NCBI GenBank assembly: GCA_016793875.1
Contig: JAEULG010000256.1
Coordinates: 1-64,000, forward strand
Direction of reading: 5' to 3'
DNA from: Rhodospirillales bacterium
GTDB lineage: Bacteria > Pseudomonadota > Alphaproteobacteria > Rhodospirillales > Defluviicoccaceae
Length of the DNA stretch: 64,000 nucleotides
Shown here piece after piece: positions 18,179 to 26,895 of this stretch (its first letter is position 1; each line of letters opens with the position of its first letter). The notes under the pieces are model-generated. The model was not told the origin of the DNA. It saw only the letters and a list, made by a program, of their open reading frames with translations, and ran no database searches. The translations under genes and the position numbers were made by a program.

Positions 18179-19432
18179 TCAGACGTTGATCGTCGTCAGT
18201 TCGACCGCCGTCCGCTTGCCCTCGACGACGACAATACCGGTGTCGCTTACGAAGTAACGCTTGCGATCCTCTTCGAGATCATAGCCGATCGTCGTGTCCG
18301 CCGGGATCTTCACGTTCTTTTCCAGGATGCAGCGCCGCAGCTTCGACCGCCGGCCGATATCACAGTTGTCGAAGATGATCGACTCGTGAACCTCGGCGCC
18401 GGAGTGGATGTAGACGTGCCGGCCGATGACGGAGTTCTTCACCAAGCCGCCGGAGACGATGCAACCGCCGGCGAGGACCGAGTCGATCGCCTGGCCGCGC
18501 CGGTTATCCTCGTCGAAGGCGAACTTCGTCGGTGGATCGGAATATCCCGAGGTGCGCAGCGGCCATTCCCGGTTGAAAAGGTTGAGCGCGGGCGTGATCG
18601 CGCGCAGGTCCATATTGGCTTCGTAGTAGGCGTCAAGGGTGCCGACGTCGCGCCAATACGGCTCCTTGCCCGCGGGCTCTCCCGGGATGGTGTTGGTCAT
18701 GAAGTCGTAGGCGAACATCTCGGCCCGGCCGATCGCCTTGGGCAGGATGTCCTTGCCGAAGTCGTGACTGCTGTTGGGGTCCTGCTGGTCTTCCTCGACC
18801 AGGCGCAGCAGCATGTCGGTGGAGAAGATGTAGTTGCCCATCGACGCGTAGACCATGTCCGGATTGCCCGGCATGGTCGGCGCATCGGCCTTCTTCTCGT
18901 GGAAACCGATGATGCGGTTGCCGCTGGTGGTTTCGATGACGCCGAACTCCTTGGCGAACTTCTTCTCCACCGGAATCGCGGCGATCGTGACGTGGGCGCG
19001 CTTCTGCTCGTGGAATTCGATCATATCGCGGATGTTCATCCGGTAGATGTGATCACCACCAAAGACCGCGACGACGTTCGGCGCCGACTGCTCGATCAGG
19101 TTGATGTTCTGGTGGATCGCATCGGCGGTGCCGCGGTACCAGTCCTTGCCTTCCGAGCGCATCTGCGCCGGCACCGGCACGATGAACTCGCTCTTCAGCA
19201 ATCCGCCGAGGCGCCAGCCGTCACTGATGTGCTGCAACAGCGACTGGCTGCGGAACTGGACGACGACGTAAATCGAGTGGATGCCCGAGTTGATCAGGCT
19301 GCTGAGTACGAAGTCGACGATCCGGTATTTGCCGCCGAATGGGACCGCCGGTTTGGCACGCTCCTTGGTGAGCGGGTAAAGGCGCGTTCCCTCGCCGCCC
19401 GCAAGCACGAAGGCCAGAACCTTGAGTTGCAT
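18179..19432 (-). CDS. glgC: Glucose-1-phosphate adenylyltransferase
   Basis: A 417-residue ADP-glucose pyrophosphorylase making ADP-glucose, the glycogen-synthase donor. The nucleotide site GGEGTRLYPLT is at residues 12–22, followed by KERAKPAVPFGGKYRIVDF. YRGTADAI and the FGGDHIYRM block are typical, as is the C-terminal left-handed helix with IHSGAEVHES. A strong AAGGGAAAGGGGG ribosome site precedes the ATG at 19432; longer in-frame sequence upstream is not needed. glgA and glgP lie 26 kb away, across the polysaccharide locus. The enzyme is usually regulated allosterically. Confidence 0.97.
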   Translation of the reverse strand: MQLKVLAFVLAGGEGTRLYPLTKERAKPAVPFGGKYRIVDFVLSSLINSGIHSIYVVVQFRSQSLLQHISDGWRLGGLLKSEFIVPVPAQMRSEGKDWYRGTADAIHQNINLIEQSAPNVVAVFGGDHIYRMNIRDMIEFHEQKRAHVTIAAIPVEKKFAKEFGVIETTSGNRIIGFHEKKADAPTMPGNPDMVYASMGNYIFSTDMLLRLVEEDQQDPNSSHDFGKDILPKAIGRAEMFAYDFMTNTIPGEPAGKEPYWRDVGTLDAYYEANMDLRAITPALNLFNREWPLRTSGYSDPPTKFAFDEDNRRGQAIDSVLAGGCIVSGGLVKNSVIGRHVYIHSGAEVHESIIFDNCDIGRRSKLRRCILEKNVKIPADTTIGYDLEEDRKRYFVSDTGIVVVEGKRTAVELTTINV

Positions 19433-19572
19433 TAGCGCACCCCCTTTCCCTTTTGTTGATGGGTTACACCGGTCTGGTCTTGTAGCATTCCGGCGGGGAA
19501 CCGGCAGTGTTCTTTTTTTGCGCCGCAAGGGCGACACCGGCGCATGCGTCGGCGCAACCTCACATCGAGGGG

Positions 19573-19890
19573 TCAATTGCCCCGGAGACGGGGCACGTAG
19601 CAGCCTTCGCCGAGCCCGACGAAGTGGACATCGAGATCCGGATGAACGATCGGGTCGCCGCTCTCGTCCGGTTCCAGGTTGCGCTCGGCAACGTAGGTCT
19701 GATTGTCGGTCGCATGCATCAGCACCCGGTACCAGGGTTTGTCCTTCGGCGGCCGGCTGGGCGCCATCTCCTCATACCAGGCCTCGGTGCCGCAAAAGCA
19801 GGGATCGGCATCGATGATCACGCCGCGGTAGTTGAACAGCTTGTGCCGGACGATTTGTCCGACGCCGAATCTGGCAACGACGGTAGGCAC
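19573..19890 (-). CDS. hspQ: Heat shock protein HspQ
   Basis: A protein of about 105 residues of the HspQ/YccV-like family, which binds hemimethylated DNA in vitro, affects DnaA stability and acts as a Lon specificity factor in enterobacteria. Family blocks are FGVGQIVRHKLFNYRGVIIDADP, PWYRVLMHATDNQTYVAE and the acidic NLEPDESGDPIVHP (given here as separate short blocks). No ATG precedes the conserved part closely; the GTG at 19890 is my choice, and a longer frame reaches 20031. It is divergent from the acyl-CoA synthetase gene. Confidence 0.85.
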   Translation of the reverse strand: MPTVVARFGVGQIVRHKLFNYRGVIIDADPCFCGTEAWYEEMAPSRPPKDKPWYRVLMHATDNQTYVAERNLEPDESGDPIVHPDLDVHFVGLGEGCYVPRLRGN

Positions 19891-20023
19891 CGCAATGCAA
19901 CCCGGAAATCCTGACGATGGCGGACCCTTTAGCACCGAAAGCGGGCGGATTTCCAGGGCTGGCGCATGCCAGCTGGACGTGTGTATGTTGATGCAAACCA
20001 AAAGGGATTCAGGGGAAACCGGC

Positions 20024-21553
20024 ATGGACATGGGCTCATTGCCAGCGCGGCATGGCCGCTATCGCGGCGAGCATCCGGCGTTGATCAGCGGCGGGCGACA
20101 GCTTAACTGGCGCGAATTCGATGCCGCCATCAACCGGCTCGCCAATGCTTTGCTGGCCGCCGGCCTGCGCAAGGGCGACAAGTTCGCAACCGTCCTGCCG
20201 AACTGCCAGGAACTCATGCTGGCGTACTGGGCCGGCGCCAAGACCGGCTGCGTCATCGTGCCGATGAGCCCGCTGCTGCAGGACAACGGGCTCGTCTCGC
20301 TATTGACTGACTCGGACGCGAAGCTGGTGCTCGGTCACGCCTCGTTCGCGGCCACGTTCGAGCGCATCCGCGACCGGCTGCCGCTGGTCAAAGCCGACTG
20401 CTGGATCCTGCTGGGCGCGGGCGGCGAGGAAGGGCCTGGCTTCCAGCCCTACGAGACCTTCATCGCCAGTGGCTCCACGGCGGCGCCCCCGGACGCCAGC
20501 CTGACCGATGCCGACGAGTTCAACATCATGTATTCCAGCGGCACCACCGGCCTGCCGAAGGGCATCGTCCACAACCATTACGTTCGGGCGATGTACTGCA
20601 TGATCTTCGCGTCGTCGTTCCGGATCACGCCGGAGAGCGTGGTGCTGCACGCCGGCTCGATCGTCTTCAACGGCTGCATGGTCGACCTGATGCCGTGGAT
20701 GTTCGTCGGCGGCACCTACGTCCTGCACGAGAGCTTCGATGCCGGTCGCGTCATCGCCGACATCGACCGCTACAAGGTGACCCACATCGTTCTGGTGCCG
20801 GCGCAGATCACCGCCATCCTCGATCATCCCGACTACGCGCCGGCGAAGCTGGCCAGCCTGGAGATGCTGCACAACCTCGGCGCACCGCTGCACCGCTGCA
20901 TCAAGGAGCGCATCAATGCCGAACTGCCGGGCCGCTTCTATGAACTCTACGGCCTCACCGAAGGGTTCATGACCGTTCTCGACAAGCACGATTCCATCCG
21001 CAAGCTGGGCTCGGTCGGCTGTCCGCCGCCGTTCATGCAGATCAGCATCCGCCGGGACGACGACAGCGAGTGCGCACCGGGGGAAGTCGGCGAGATCTGC
21101 GGCAGGAGTCCCTGCCTGATGCCGGGCTATTACAAGCGCCCCGACCTCACCGCCCAGGCGATCCGCGACGGCTGGCTGCACACCGGCGATGCCGGCTACC
21201 TCGACGAGGAGGGCTACCTGTTCCTCGTCGATCGGATCAAGGACATGATCATCACCGGCGGCGTTAACGTCTATCCGTTCGACATCGAGAAAATCATCGC
21301 CAGCCATCCGGAGGTGCGCGAGGCGGCGGTATTCGGCGTGCAGGACGAGAAGTGGGGCGAGGTGGCGGTTGCGGCGGTGACGCTGCGCGATGGCGCGCAG
21401 TCAAGCGCAGCGGAGCTGGTGGAGTGGACCAACGCCCGTGTCGATGCCAAATTCCAGCGGATCAAGGACGTGATCGTCTACGATGAGTTTCCACGCAATG
21501 TCGCCGGCAAGACCCTGAAGCGCGAGATGCGGAGTTCCTATCATCGGGAGTAG
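20024..21553 (+). CDS. AMP-dependent acyl-CoA synthetase/ligase
   Basis: A 509-residue class I adenylate-forming enzyme that activates a carboxylic acid to its acyl-AMP and then thioesterifies it to CoA. The P-loop [11 protein letters not shown] is at 170–180, YELYGLTE is the A5 motif, and [15 protein letters not shown] is A7. The catalytic Lys496 is in [10 protein letters not shown]. The start at 20024 is supported by AGGGGAAA upstream. The substrate is unknown; the sequence resembles medium/long-chain or crotonobetaine-type CoA ligases. It is followed 43 bases later by an SMR exporter gene with no obvious functional link. Confidence 0.88.
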   Translation: MDMGSLPARHGRYRGEHPALISGGRQLNWREFDAAINRLANALLAAGLRKGDKFATVLPNCQELMLAYWAGAKTGCVIVPMSPLLQDNGLVSLLTDSDAKLVLGHASFAATFERIRDRLPLVKADCWILLGAGGEEGPGFQPYETFIASGSTAAPPDASLTDADEFNIMYSSGTTGLPKGIVHNHYVRAMYCMIFASSFRITPESVVLHAGSIVFNGCMVDLMPWMFVGGTYVLHESFDAGRVIADIDRYKVTHIVLVPAQITAILDHPDYAPAKLASLEMLHNLGAPLHRCIKERINAELPGRFYELYGLTEGFMTVLDKHDSIRKLGSVGCPPPFMQISIRRDDDSECAPGEVGEICGRSPCLMPGYYKRPDLTAQAIRDGWLHTGDAGYLDEEGYLFLVDRIKDMIITGGVNVYPFDIEKIIASHPEVREAAVFGVQDEKWGEVAVAAVTLRDGAQSSAAELVEWTNARVDAKFQRIKDVIVYDEFPRNVAGKTLKREMRSSYHRE

Positions 21554-21596
21554 GGGATACGGCGGCAGTTGCCGGTCGAGCCGGGAGGGTAAAGCG

Positions 21597-21917
21597 GTGG
21601 CCTGGATCGTCCTGTTCGTCGCTGGCTTGCTTGAGGTGGGCTGGGCGATCGGCCTGAAGTATACTGAGGGCTTCTCGCGGCTCGGCCCCAGCGTGCTCAC
21701 CGTCCTCGCCATGGTGGCGAGCCTCGGCCTGCTCGGCATCGCGCTCAAATCGCTGCCCGTCGGGACCGCCTACGCGATCTGGACGGGGGTCGGCACCGTT
21801 GGCACCGCCCTCCTCGGCATGGTGCTTTTCGGCGAGTCGACGGCCGCGCTCCGCCTCGCCTGCATCGGCCTGATCGTCGCCGGCATCACCGGCCTGAAGC
21901 TGGTGACACCGGACTGA
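21597..21917 (+). CDS. gdx: SMR-family guanidinium exporter (Gdx/SugE type)
   Basis: A 106-residue, four-helix small multidrug resistance protein. The Gdx subgroup features are present: Glu13 in [21 protein letters not shown] (key Glu within the first helix) and the [16 protein letters not shown] segment. Gdx proteins work as antiparallel dimers exchanging guanidinium for protons. It starts with GTG, preceded by GGGAGGG. The 43-base leader is too short for a full guanidine-I riboswitch and none is seen. Confidence 0.87.
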   Translation: MAWIVLFVAGLLEVGWAIGLKYTEGFSRLGPSVLTVLAMVASLGLLGIALKSLPVGTAYAIWTGVGTVGTALLGMVLFGESTAALRLACIGLIVAGITGLKLVTPD

Positions 21918-21952
21918 CCCCAGAGCCCCTCGGCGCTGCCCCCGAGCTGGCG

Positions 21953-22630
21953 TCAAGCGCCCGACGAGAGCGTGCGAGCGAGCCAGCGGTACAACTCAGG
22001 CTCGGCGAAGGCGGCATCGGCGGTGCGGACGTGAGCACCGGCGTCGGGCAGCGCACCCAGGCGGTAGGGCCTGGCGATAACGGTGTCGTTGCCCTGGGTG
22101 CGGGCGATGACGTCGCGCGAGCCGGCGGTGAGATAGCCGACCTCGTCGTCCTCCGCCCAGGCGACCCACATCGGCAGGTGGGCGAGTTCCGGCAACCGCT
22201 CCGGCGGCTCGCAGGCGCCGCAGACGGAGACCAGCGCGGCAAAGCGGCGGGGCGCGTGCAACGCGGCGCAGAACGTCCCGACGCCGCCCATGCTGAAGCC
22301 GGCGATGACGAGACGCTGCGGGTCGGCTACGCCGCCGGCCACCATCGCGTCGATCAGCGCGTCGAGTCCTCCCAGCACGTCGGGATCGCACCAGCGGCAA
22401 TCGGCGGGGCACTGCGGCGCCACCACCTGGAAGGCGAATCCGGCGAGGGCAGGGGGCGATCCGCTGCGCAGCTTCGGCAGGCCCCATCGCGCGACCCGAT
22501 GCAGATCCGCACCTCCCGCGCCGCGCTCGCCGACGCCGTGCAGGAACACGATCGTGGGCGGCGGACCGCCTGCGGGCTGGATATCGGCCGGCAGCAACAG
22601 GCAGGAGCGGTCATGCCGAAAGTCGATCAT
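21953..22630 (-). CDS. Alpha/beta hydrolase (phospholipase/carboxylesterase type)
   Basis: A 225-residue alpha/beta-fold hydrolase. The oxyanion-side HGVGERG follows the strand TIVFLHG (residues 26–36), the nucleophile elbow is GFSMGG with Ser113, an acidic residue lies in WAEDDEVG, and the catalytic His is in DAGAHV. The pattern resembles PHB depolymerase-like or dienelactone-hydrolase-like esterases. The substrate is unknown. It follows the glucan-phosphatase-like gene by 40 bases on the same strand, so the two are probably co-transcribed. Confidence 0.8.
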   Translation of the reverse strand: MIDFRHDRSCLLLPADIQPAGGPPPTIVFLHGVGERGAGGADLHRVARWGLPKLRSGSPPALAGFAFQVVAPQCPADCRWCDPDVLGGLDALIDAMVAGGVADPQRLVIAGFSMGGVGTFCAALHAPRRFAALVSVCGACEPPERLPELAHLPMWVAWAEDDEVGYLTAGSRDVIARTQGNDTVIARPYRLGALPDAGAHVRTADAAFAEPELYRWLARTLSSGA

Positions 22631-22670
22631 CGCGGTGCCACCGGGAGTGGCCCGCTTTTCCTAGGGGCGT

Positions 22671-23315
22671 TCATTCCCGGCTCGGATCAAGCCGGCTGCG
22701 GGGAGCGGCACGGCCGTTGAGAAATGCCGCGCGAATGGTCTCTGCCTCGGCCTGCAGCCAATGCATCTGCGGGTCGTGTTCCTCCGCCTGCTGCGACAGG
22801 TAGTAGGCCCGGACCATGATGTTCTCGCGCAAAGCGTTGACCAGATCGACGCGGCAGCCATGATACGCCTCGAAAGACGGATCCGACTGCGGCCGGGACG
22901 ATTTCAGCAGCAGCATCGCAACGTCGGCCGGCTGCATTTCGATGAAGGTGAAGTAGCCGAGCGCGGTCAGCGGCGCACGGTTGCAGCCCGCGGTACAGTA
23001 GAGATAGACGCGATGGCCTGCATCGAGCAAATCGTGCAGGCAGGCAACCGCCTGCGGCAGGTTGCGCCGCTGGTCCGGCGGGTCGAAGTCGAGCATCGGC
23101 GTGTTCACCATGGCCAAGTCCAGCGCTTCGCCATGGGCGCGTAAGGCATCCCAGTCGATGCCGAAGGCCTCGTGGCAGGCGCTGCTTTGCAGCGAGAGCA
23201 ACGCGGTTGCCCCGGTTCCGTCGCGGATCCGCCCGACGTCATCGGTCGTCATCGGGCATGAGCCGATCAGCAGATCGTGCCGGACCTCATTCCAGTTAAG
23301 CGTCCATTCCCACAT
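22671..23315 (-). CDS. Dual-specificity phosphatase resembling plant glucan phosphatases (SEX4/LSF2-like)
   Basis: A 214-residue cysteine phosphatase. The catalytic loop is CTAGCNRAP with Cys107 and Arg113, matching the CTAGLGRAP/CSAGLGRAP type of plant starch phosphatases rather than common bacterial PTPs. The general-acid loop is LDFDPPD (Asp76/Asp78), close to the plant DFDP motif, and RNLPQAVACLHDLL fits the following helix. The N-terminal RHDLLIGSCPMTTDDVGRI matches the entry segment of that family. In plants these enzymes remove phosphate from starch. No carbohydrate-binding module is fused. With glgC 3 kb away, a role on glycogen phosphate is inferred. Confidence 0.75.
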   Translation of the reverse strand: MWEWTLNWNEVRHDLLIGSCPMTTDDVGRIRDGTGATALLSLQSSACHEAFGIDWDALRAHGEALDLAMVNTPMLDFDPPDQRRNLPQAVACLHDLLDAGHRVYLYCTAGCNRAPLTALGYFTFIEMQPADVAMLLLKSSRPQSDPSFEAYHGCRVDLVNALRENIMVRAYYLSQQAEEHDPQMHWLQAEAETIRAAFLNGRAAPRSRLDPSRE

Positions 23316-23606
23316 GCAGACGGTCCCCTGTGCCGTTCAGAGCGGCGTTCTCCGCAAGGTTTTATGCCATTGTCTCCGCCTTGGCCACCGGCTGACGGCG
23401 ACCACCGGTCCGATCTCCAGCGTAGAACCGAACGGCACCGTCGGCAGCAACGATCGCTGCCACATGTCAGCACTGTTCAAGCGGTCTTCGGCAGACCCTC
23501 AGCGCCATCGGTATTCTAGCTTTGCCTTCCTCCGGCTGCACAATGCGACCGGCCCCCGAGGCCGCTTCGGCGTTCGCCGAACACTCCGCCAGAAGGAGTT
23601 GCGGAG

Positions 23607-24758
23607 GTGATAATATTCCGGCGGGCTCATTCGCGGGCGCCGGGCCGGCTCGCTGCCCCCATTGCCGTTACCCCAATGACCGTGTGCGCTACCGATAATC
23701 TCCTGCCCTGCGCTCCCCAGGACCAGCCCCTCGTCATCGCGCATCGCGGAGCGAGCGGCTACGTCCCCGAGCACACTCTTGCCGCCTACGCGCTGGCAAT
23801 CGAGATGGGGGCGGACTTCGTCGAGCCGGACTTGGTGATGACGAAAGACGGCGTCCTCGTCGCCCGGCACGAGAACGAAATCGGTGGCACGACCGATGTG
23901 GCCGAGTGGCCGGAATTCGCTGAGCGGCGGACGACCAAGGTCATCGACGGCCAGCCGATCGGGGGGTGGTTCACCGAGGATTTTACCCTTGTCGAGCTCA
24001 AGCGCCTGCGCGCAAGGGAGCGCATCCCCGACCTGCGGCCGGAGAACAGGCGCTTCGACGGCATTTTCGCCATTCCCACTCTGGGGGAGGTGCTGGATCT
24101 CGTCCGCGGTGCCAACTTTCGCTTCCAGCTCGAGGCGGTCGCCGCAGGGAAGAGCGAACGGCGCTGTGTCGGCGTCTACCCCGAGACCAAGCATCCCAGC
24201 TATTTCCGTTCCATCGGACTGCCGATGGAATGCCCGCTGCTGCGCCTTCTGGACCACGGGGAATATTTTCAACCGAGCGGCAAGGTCTTCATCCAGTCGT
24301 TCGAGGTTGGCAACCTGAAACGGCTGCGGACGATGACGTCGTTCCCGCTGATACAGCTGTTGAACGACAGCGGCGCACCGTGGGATTTCGTCGTTGCCGG
24401 CGATGAGCGCTCGTACGCCGATCTGGCCAAGCCAGAGGGACTGGCCAGGATTGCCCGCTACGCCAATGGCATCGGCGTCAGCAAGAACCTCGTCTTTCCG
24501 CGCACCGGCGTGGCGGGCGGCCTCGGAGCTCCGACGACGCTGATCGCCGATGCCCATGCTGCCGGCCTTGTGGTTCACGGCTGGACCTTCCGCGCCGAAA
24601 ACTACTTCCTGCCGCCTAAATTCCGTTCGTCCGGCGGCGAGGTGAAGTACGGGGATCTGATCGCCGAGATCACGATCTTCCTGGAACAGGGGATGGACGG
24701 GTTCTTCACCGACCAGGCGGACGTTGGCGTTCGCGCCCGCGATTCGGTTGGGCGCTAG
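23607..24758 (+). CDS. glpQ: Glycerophosphodiester phosphodiesterase
   Basis: A 383-residue GDPD-family TIM-barrel enzyme that hydrolyses glycerophosphodiesters to glycerol-3-phosphate and an alcohol. Catalytic and Ca-binding residues are His46–Arg47 (AHRGASGYVPEHT), Glu73 and Asp75 (FVEPDLVMTKDG) and His88 (ARHE). The GTG at 23607 is supported by AGAAGGAG 8 bases upstream. The N-terminal 40 residues are only weakly hydrophobic, so export is uncertain, though the length (over 350) matches periplasmic GlpQ rather than cytosolic UgpQ. It is divergent from the glucan-phosphatase-like gene. Confidence 0.9.
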   Translation: MIIFRRAHSRAPGRLAAPIAVTPMTVCATDNLLPCAPQDQPLVIAHRGASGYVPEHTLAAYALAIEMGADFVEPDLVMTKDGVLVARHENEIGGTTDVAEWPEFAERRTTKVIDGQPIGGWFTEDFTLVELKRLRARERIPDLRPENRRFDGIFAIPTLGEVLDLVRGANFRFQLEAVAAGKSERRCVGVYPETKHPSYFRSIGLPMECPLLRLLDHGEYFQPSGKVFIQSFEVGNLKRLRTMTSFPLIQLLNDSGAPWDFVVAGDERSYADLAKPEGLARIARYANGIGVSKNLVFPRTGVAGGLGAPTTLIADAHAAGLVVHGWTFRAENYFLPPKFRSSGGEVKYGDLIAEITIFLEQGMDGFFTDQADVGVRARDSVGR

Positions 24759-24866
24759 CAGCCCTCATTCCTTCCGCAATGTCCTGCGGCGAGCCCGTTT
24801 GATCCTCCCCCGGCGGCGGCGTCCGCGCTACGATCGCGGCGGACAGCCGGGAGGGAAAGGGCACGC

Positions 24867-26546
24867 ATGAAGGCGGAGGATTTTGCGGCGCGGTCGCTGA
24901 GCGGCGGCCGGATGGTCGTCGAGACGTTGCTGGACCATGGCGTCCAGCGGGTGTTCGGTGTCCCGGGCGAGAGCTACCTGCCGCTGCTCGACGCCCTCTA
25001 TGACGTTCGCGACCGGCTCAGCTTTGTCACCTGCCGTCACGAGCACGGCGCGGCGATGATGGCCGAAGCGCACGCCAAACTGGACGGCGTGCCCGGCGTC
25101 TGCCTCGTGACCCGCGGCCCCGGCGCCTGCAATGCCGCCATCGCCGTGCACACCGCCTTCCAGGATTCGACGCCGATGCTGCTGGTGGTCGGGCAGGTGC
25201 GGCGCCGCTTCCTCGGCCGCGAGGCCTTCCAGGAGGTCGACTTTGCCAGCATGTTCCGGCCGTTGGCGAAGCACGCGGAGCAGATCGACGACGCGAAGGC
25301 CATCCCGGTGGCGATCGCCCGCGCCTTGAAGGTCGCCTGCGGCGGCCGGCCCGGCCCGGTGGTGCTGGCCCTGCCGGAGGATCTGCTGGCGGAGACGATT
25401 GCGGTGCGCGCGGCGGCGCCGGCCGCGCCGGCAGCCCCGGCGCAGGCGTCGTGCGATCCCGCGCTGCTGCGTCGGTTGCAGCAGATGCTGCAGGGAGCGC
25501 AGCGGCCGATGGTGCTGTTGGGCGGCAGCGGCTGGACCGAGGCCGCCCGCAGCGACATCGCGGCATTCGTCATCGCTGCCGGGCTCCCCGTCTGCTGCGG
25601 CTTTCGCCGCAACGACCTGTTCGACAACGGCACGCCGAACTATGTCGGCGAACTCGGCATCGCCGCCGACCCGGCGCTGGTGGCCCGGGTGCGCGGTGCG
25701 GATCTGCTGCTGGTCGTCGGCTCGCGGCTGGGCGAGGCGACCAGCCAGGGCTACGCGCTGCTGTCCCCCGGGGGGCCGGCGCTAGTGCATGTCCACCCTG
25801 ACCGCCGCGAAACCGGGAGGGTCTTTCCGGCGGCACTTGCCATCGAAGCTGCGCCTGCAGCGTTCGCACGCGCGGCGCGCACGCTCGATGTCGGCGATGC
25901 CACCCGCTGGCGCGACTGGACCGCCGCGGCCCGCGCCGACTACGTCTCGGACAGTGCGCCGCCTCCGGGCACAGCCCTGCTCGACATCGGCGCGGTGATG
26001 GCGGAACTGCAGCAGGTGCTGCCGGCGGATGCCATCGTCACCGTCGATGCCGGCAACTTCTCCGGCTGGCCGCAGCGGTTTCTCCGCCATGGCGGTAGGC
26101 GACGGCTGCTCGGCGCCGCCAACGGCGCGATGGGCTACGGGGTGCCGGCAGCCGTGGCAGCGAAGCTGCGCTTCCCCGAGCGCCTGGTCATCGGCTGTGC
26201 CGGCGACGGCGGCTTCGGCATGACCGGTCAGGAACTGGCGACGGCGGTGCAATGCCGCGCCGCGCCGATCATCCTTGCCTTCGACAACGGCATCTACGGC
26301 ACCATCCGCATGCACCAGGAGCGCCGCTACCCCGAGCGGACGCTCGGCACGACGCTCGGTCGTGCCGACCTCGCCGCGGTTGCCCGGGGGTGGGGGGCGC
26401 ACGGCGAGAGCATCGAGCGCACAGAGGACTTTGCTCCGGCCTTCAATCGGGCGGCCGCCTGCGGCCGGGCAGCGTTGCTGCATCTCGTTCTTGATCCCGA
26501 GCAGATCAGCACCCGCCACACGCTGAGCAGCTTGCGCACTAGCTAG
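24867..26546 (+). CDS. Thiamine-diphosphate-dependent enzyme (acetolactate-synthase-like)
   Basis: A 559-residue three-domain ThDP enzyme. The catalytic Glu35 is in FGVPGESYLPLL, the ThDP/Mg motif runs from GDGGF (446–450) to DNGIYG about 30 residues on, and the middle domain carries VVGSRLGEATSQG. It resembles the acetolactate synthase/benzoylformate decarboxylase group. There is no small regulatory subunit next to it, so it is probably not the biosynthetic IlvB; a catabolic or decarboxylase role is possible. The start is ATG with GGGAGGGAAAGG just upstream. It stands alone between glpQ and the polysaccharide locus. Confidence 0.85.
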   Translation: MKAEDFAARSLSGGRMVVETLLDHGVQRVFGVPGESYLPLLDALYDVRDRLSFVTCRHEHGAAMMAEAHAKLDGVPGVCLVTRGPGACNAAIAVHTAFQDSTPMLLVVGQVRRRFLGREAFQEVDFASMFRPLAKHAEQIDDAKAIPVAIARALKVACGGRPGPVVLALPEDLLAETIAVRAAAPAAPAAPAQASCDPALLRRLQQMLQGAQRPMVLLGGSGWTEAARSDIAAFVIAAGLPVCCGFRRNDLFDNGTPNYVGELGIAADPALVARVRGADLLLVVGSRLGEATSQGYALLSPGGPALVHVHPDRRETGRVFPAALAIEAAPAAFARAARTLDVGDATRWRDWTAAARADYVSDSAPPPGTALLDIGAVMAELQQVLPADAIVTVDAGNFSGWPQRFLRHGGRRRLLGAANGAMGYGVPAAVAAKLRFPERLVIGCAGDGGFGMTGQELATAVQCRAAPIILAFDNGIYGTIRMHQERRYPERTLGTTLGRADLAAVARGWGAHGESIERTEDFAPAFNRAAACGRAALLHLVLDPEQISTRHTLSSLRTS

Positions 26547-26895
26547 CCGCTAGACGTATCTGTTGCCCGGCGGTTACCCTGCTTTGCCGCTGTCGCAGGC
26601 TGCGGCTACGCTGGACAAGATACGGTCGCGCAGGTATTGCCCGCATGATATGGTCCGCGACTGTCGTGGCCGCTTGCCTGCAAAGGGGGAGTTATGCTCC
26701 CCCTCGGGATAATGGCGAGCGACGTTCGCGACCCGTTCTTACGGCACTCTACGGCAATTGAGGGAGCCTCGGCAGAATCGAGGTGATCGCGCCAGAAGGT
26801 TGCCGCAAGGGTGAGGCACGCCCGGCCTGAAGGCCGGTCCGCCCGAAGGCGATGCCGGTCGGCCCGGCACGTGCAGAATTACGGATGGGGAAAAG
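26547..26895 (+). promoter_or_regulatory. Leader region of the polysaccharide locus
   Basis: About 350 bases without a gene ahead of the Wzc-like gene. It contains two perfect hairpins: GGGGGAG/CTCCCCC with a TTATG loop (26685–26703) and CCGGCC/GGCCGG with a TGAA loop (26822–26837). Neither has a T run. They could be a leader that affects expression of the locus. No JUMPstart/ops element or known riboswitch was recognised. Confidence 0.4.

Noticed and set aside
21554-21596. A possible guanidine riboswitch before the Gdx exporter
   Set aside because: The 43-base gap is too short for class I, and no paired ACGR loops of the mini-ykkC class or class III pseudoknot pattern could be made out.
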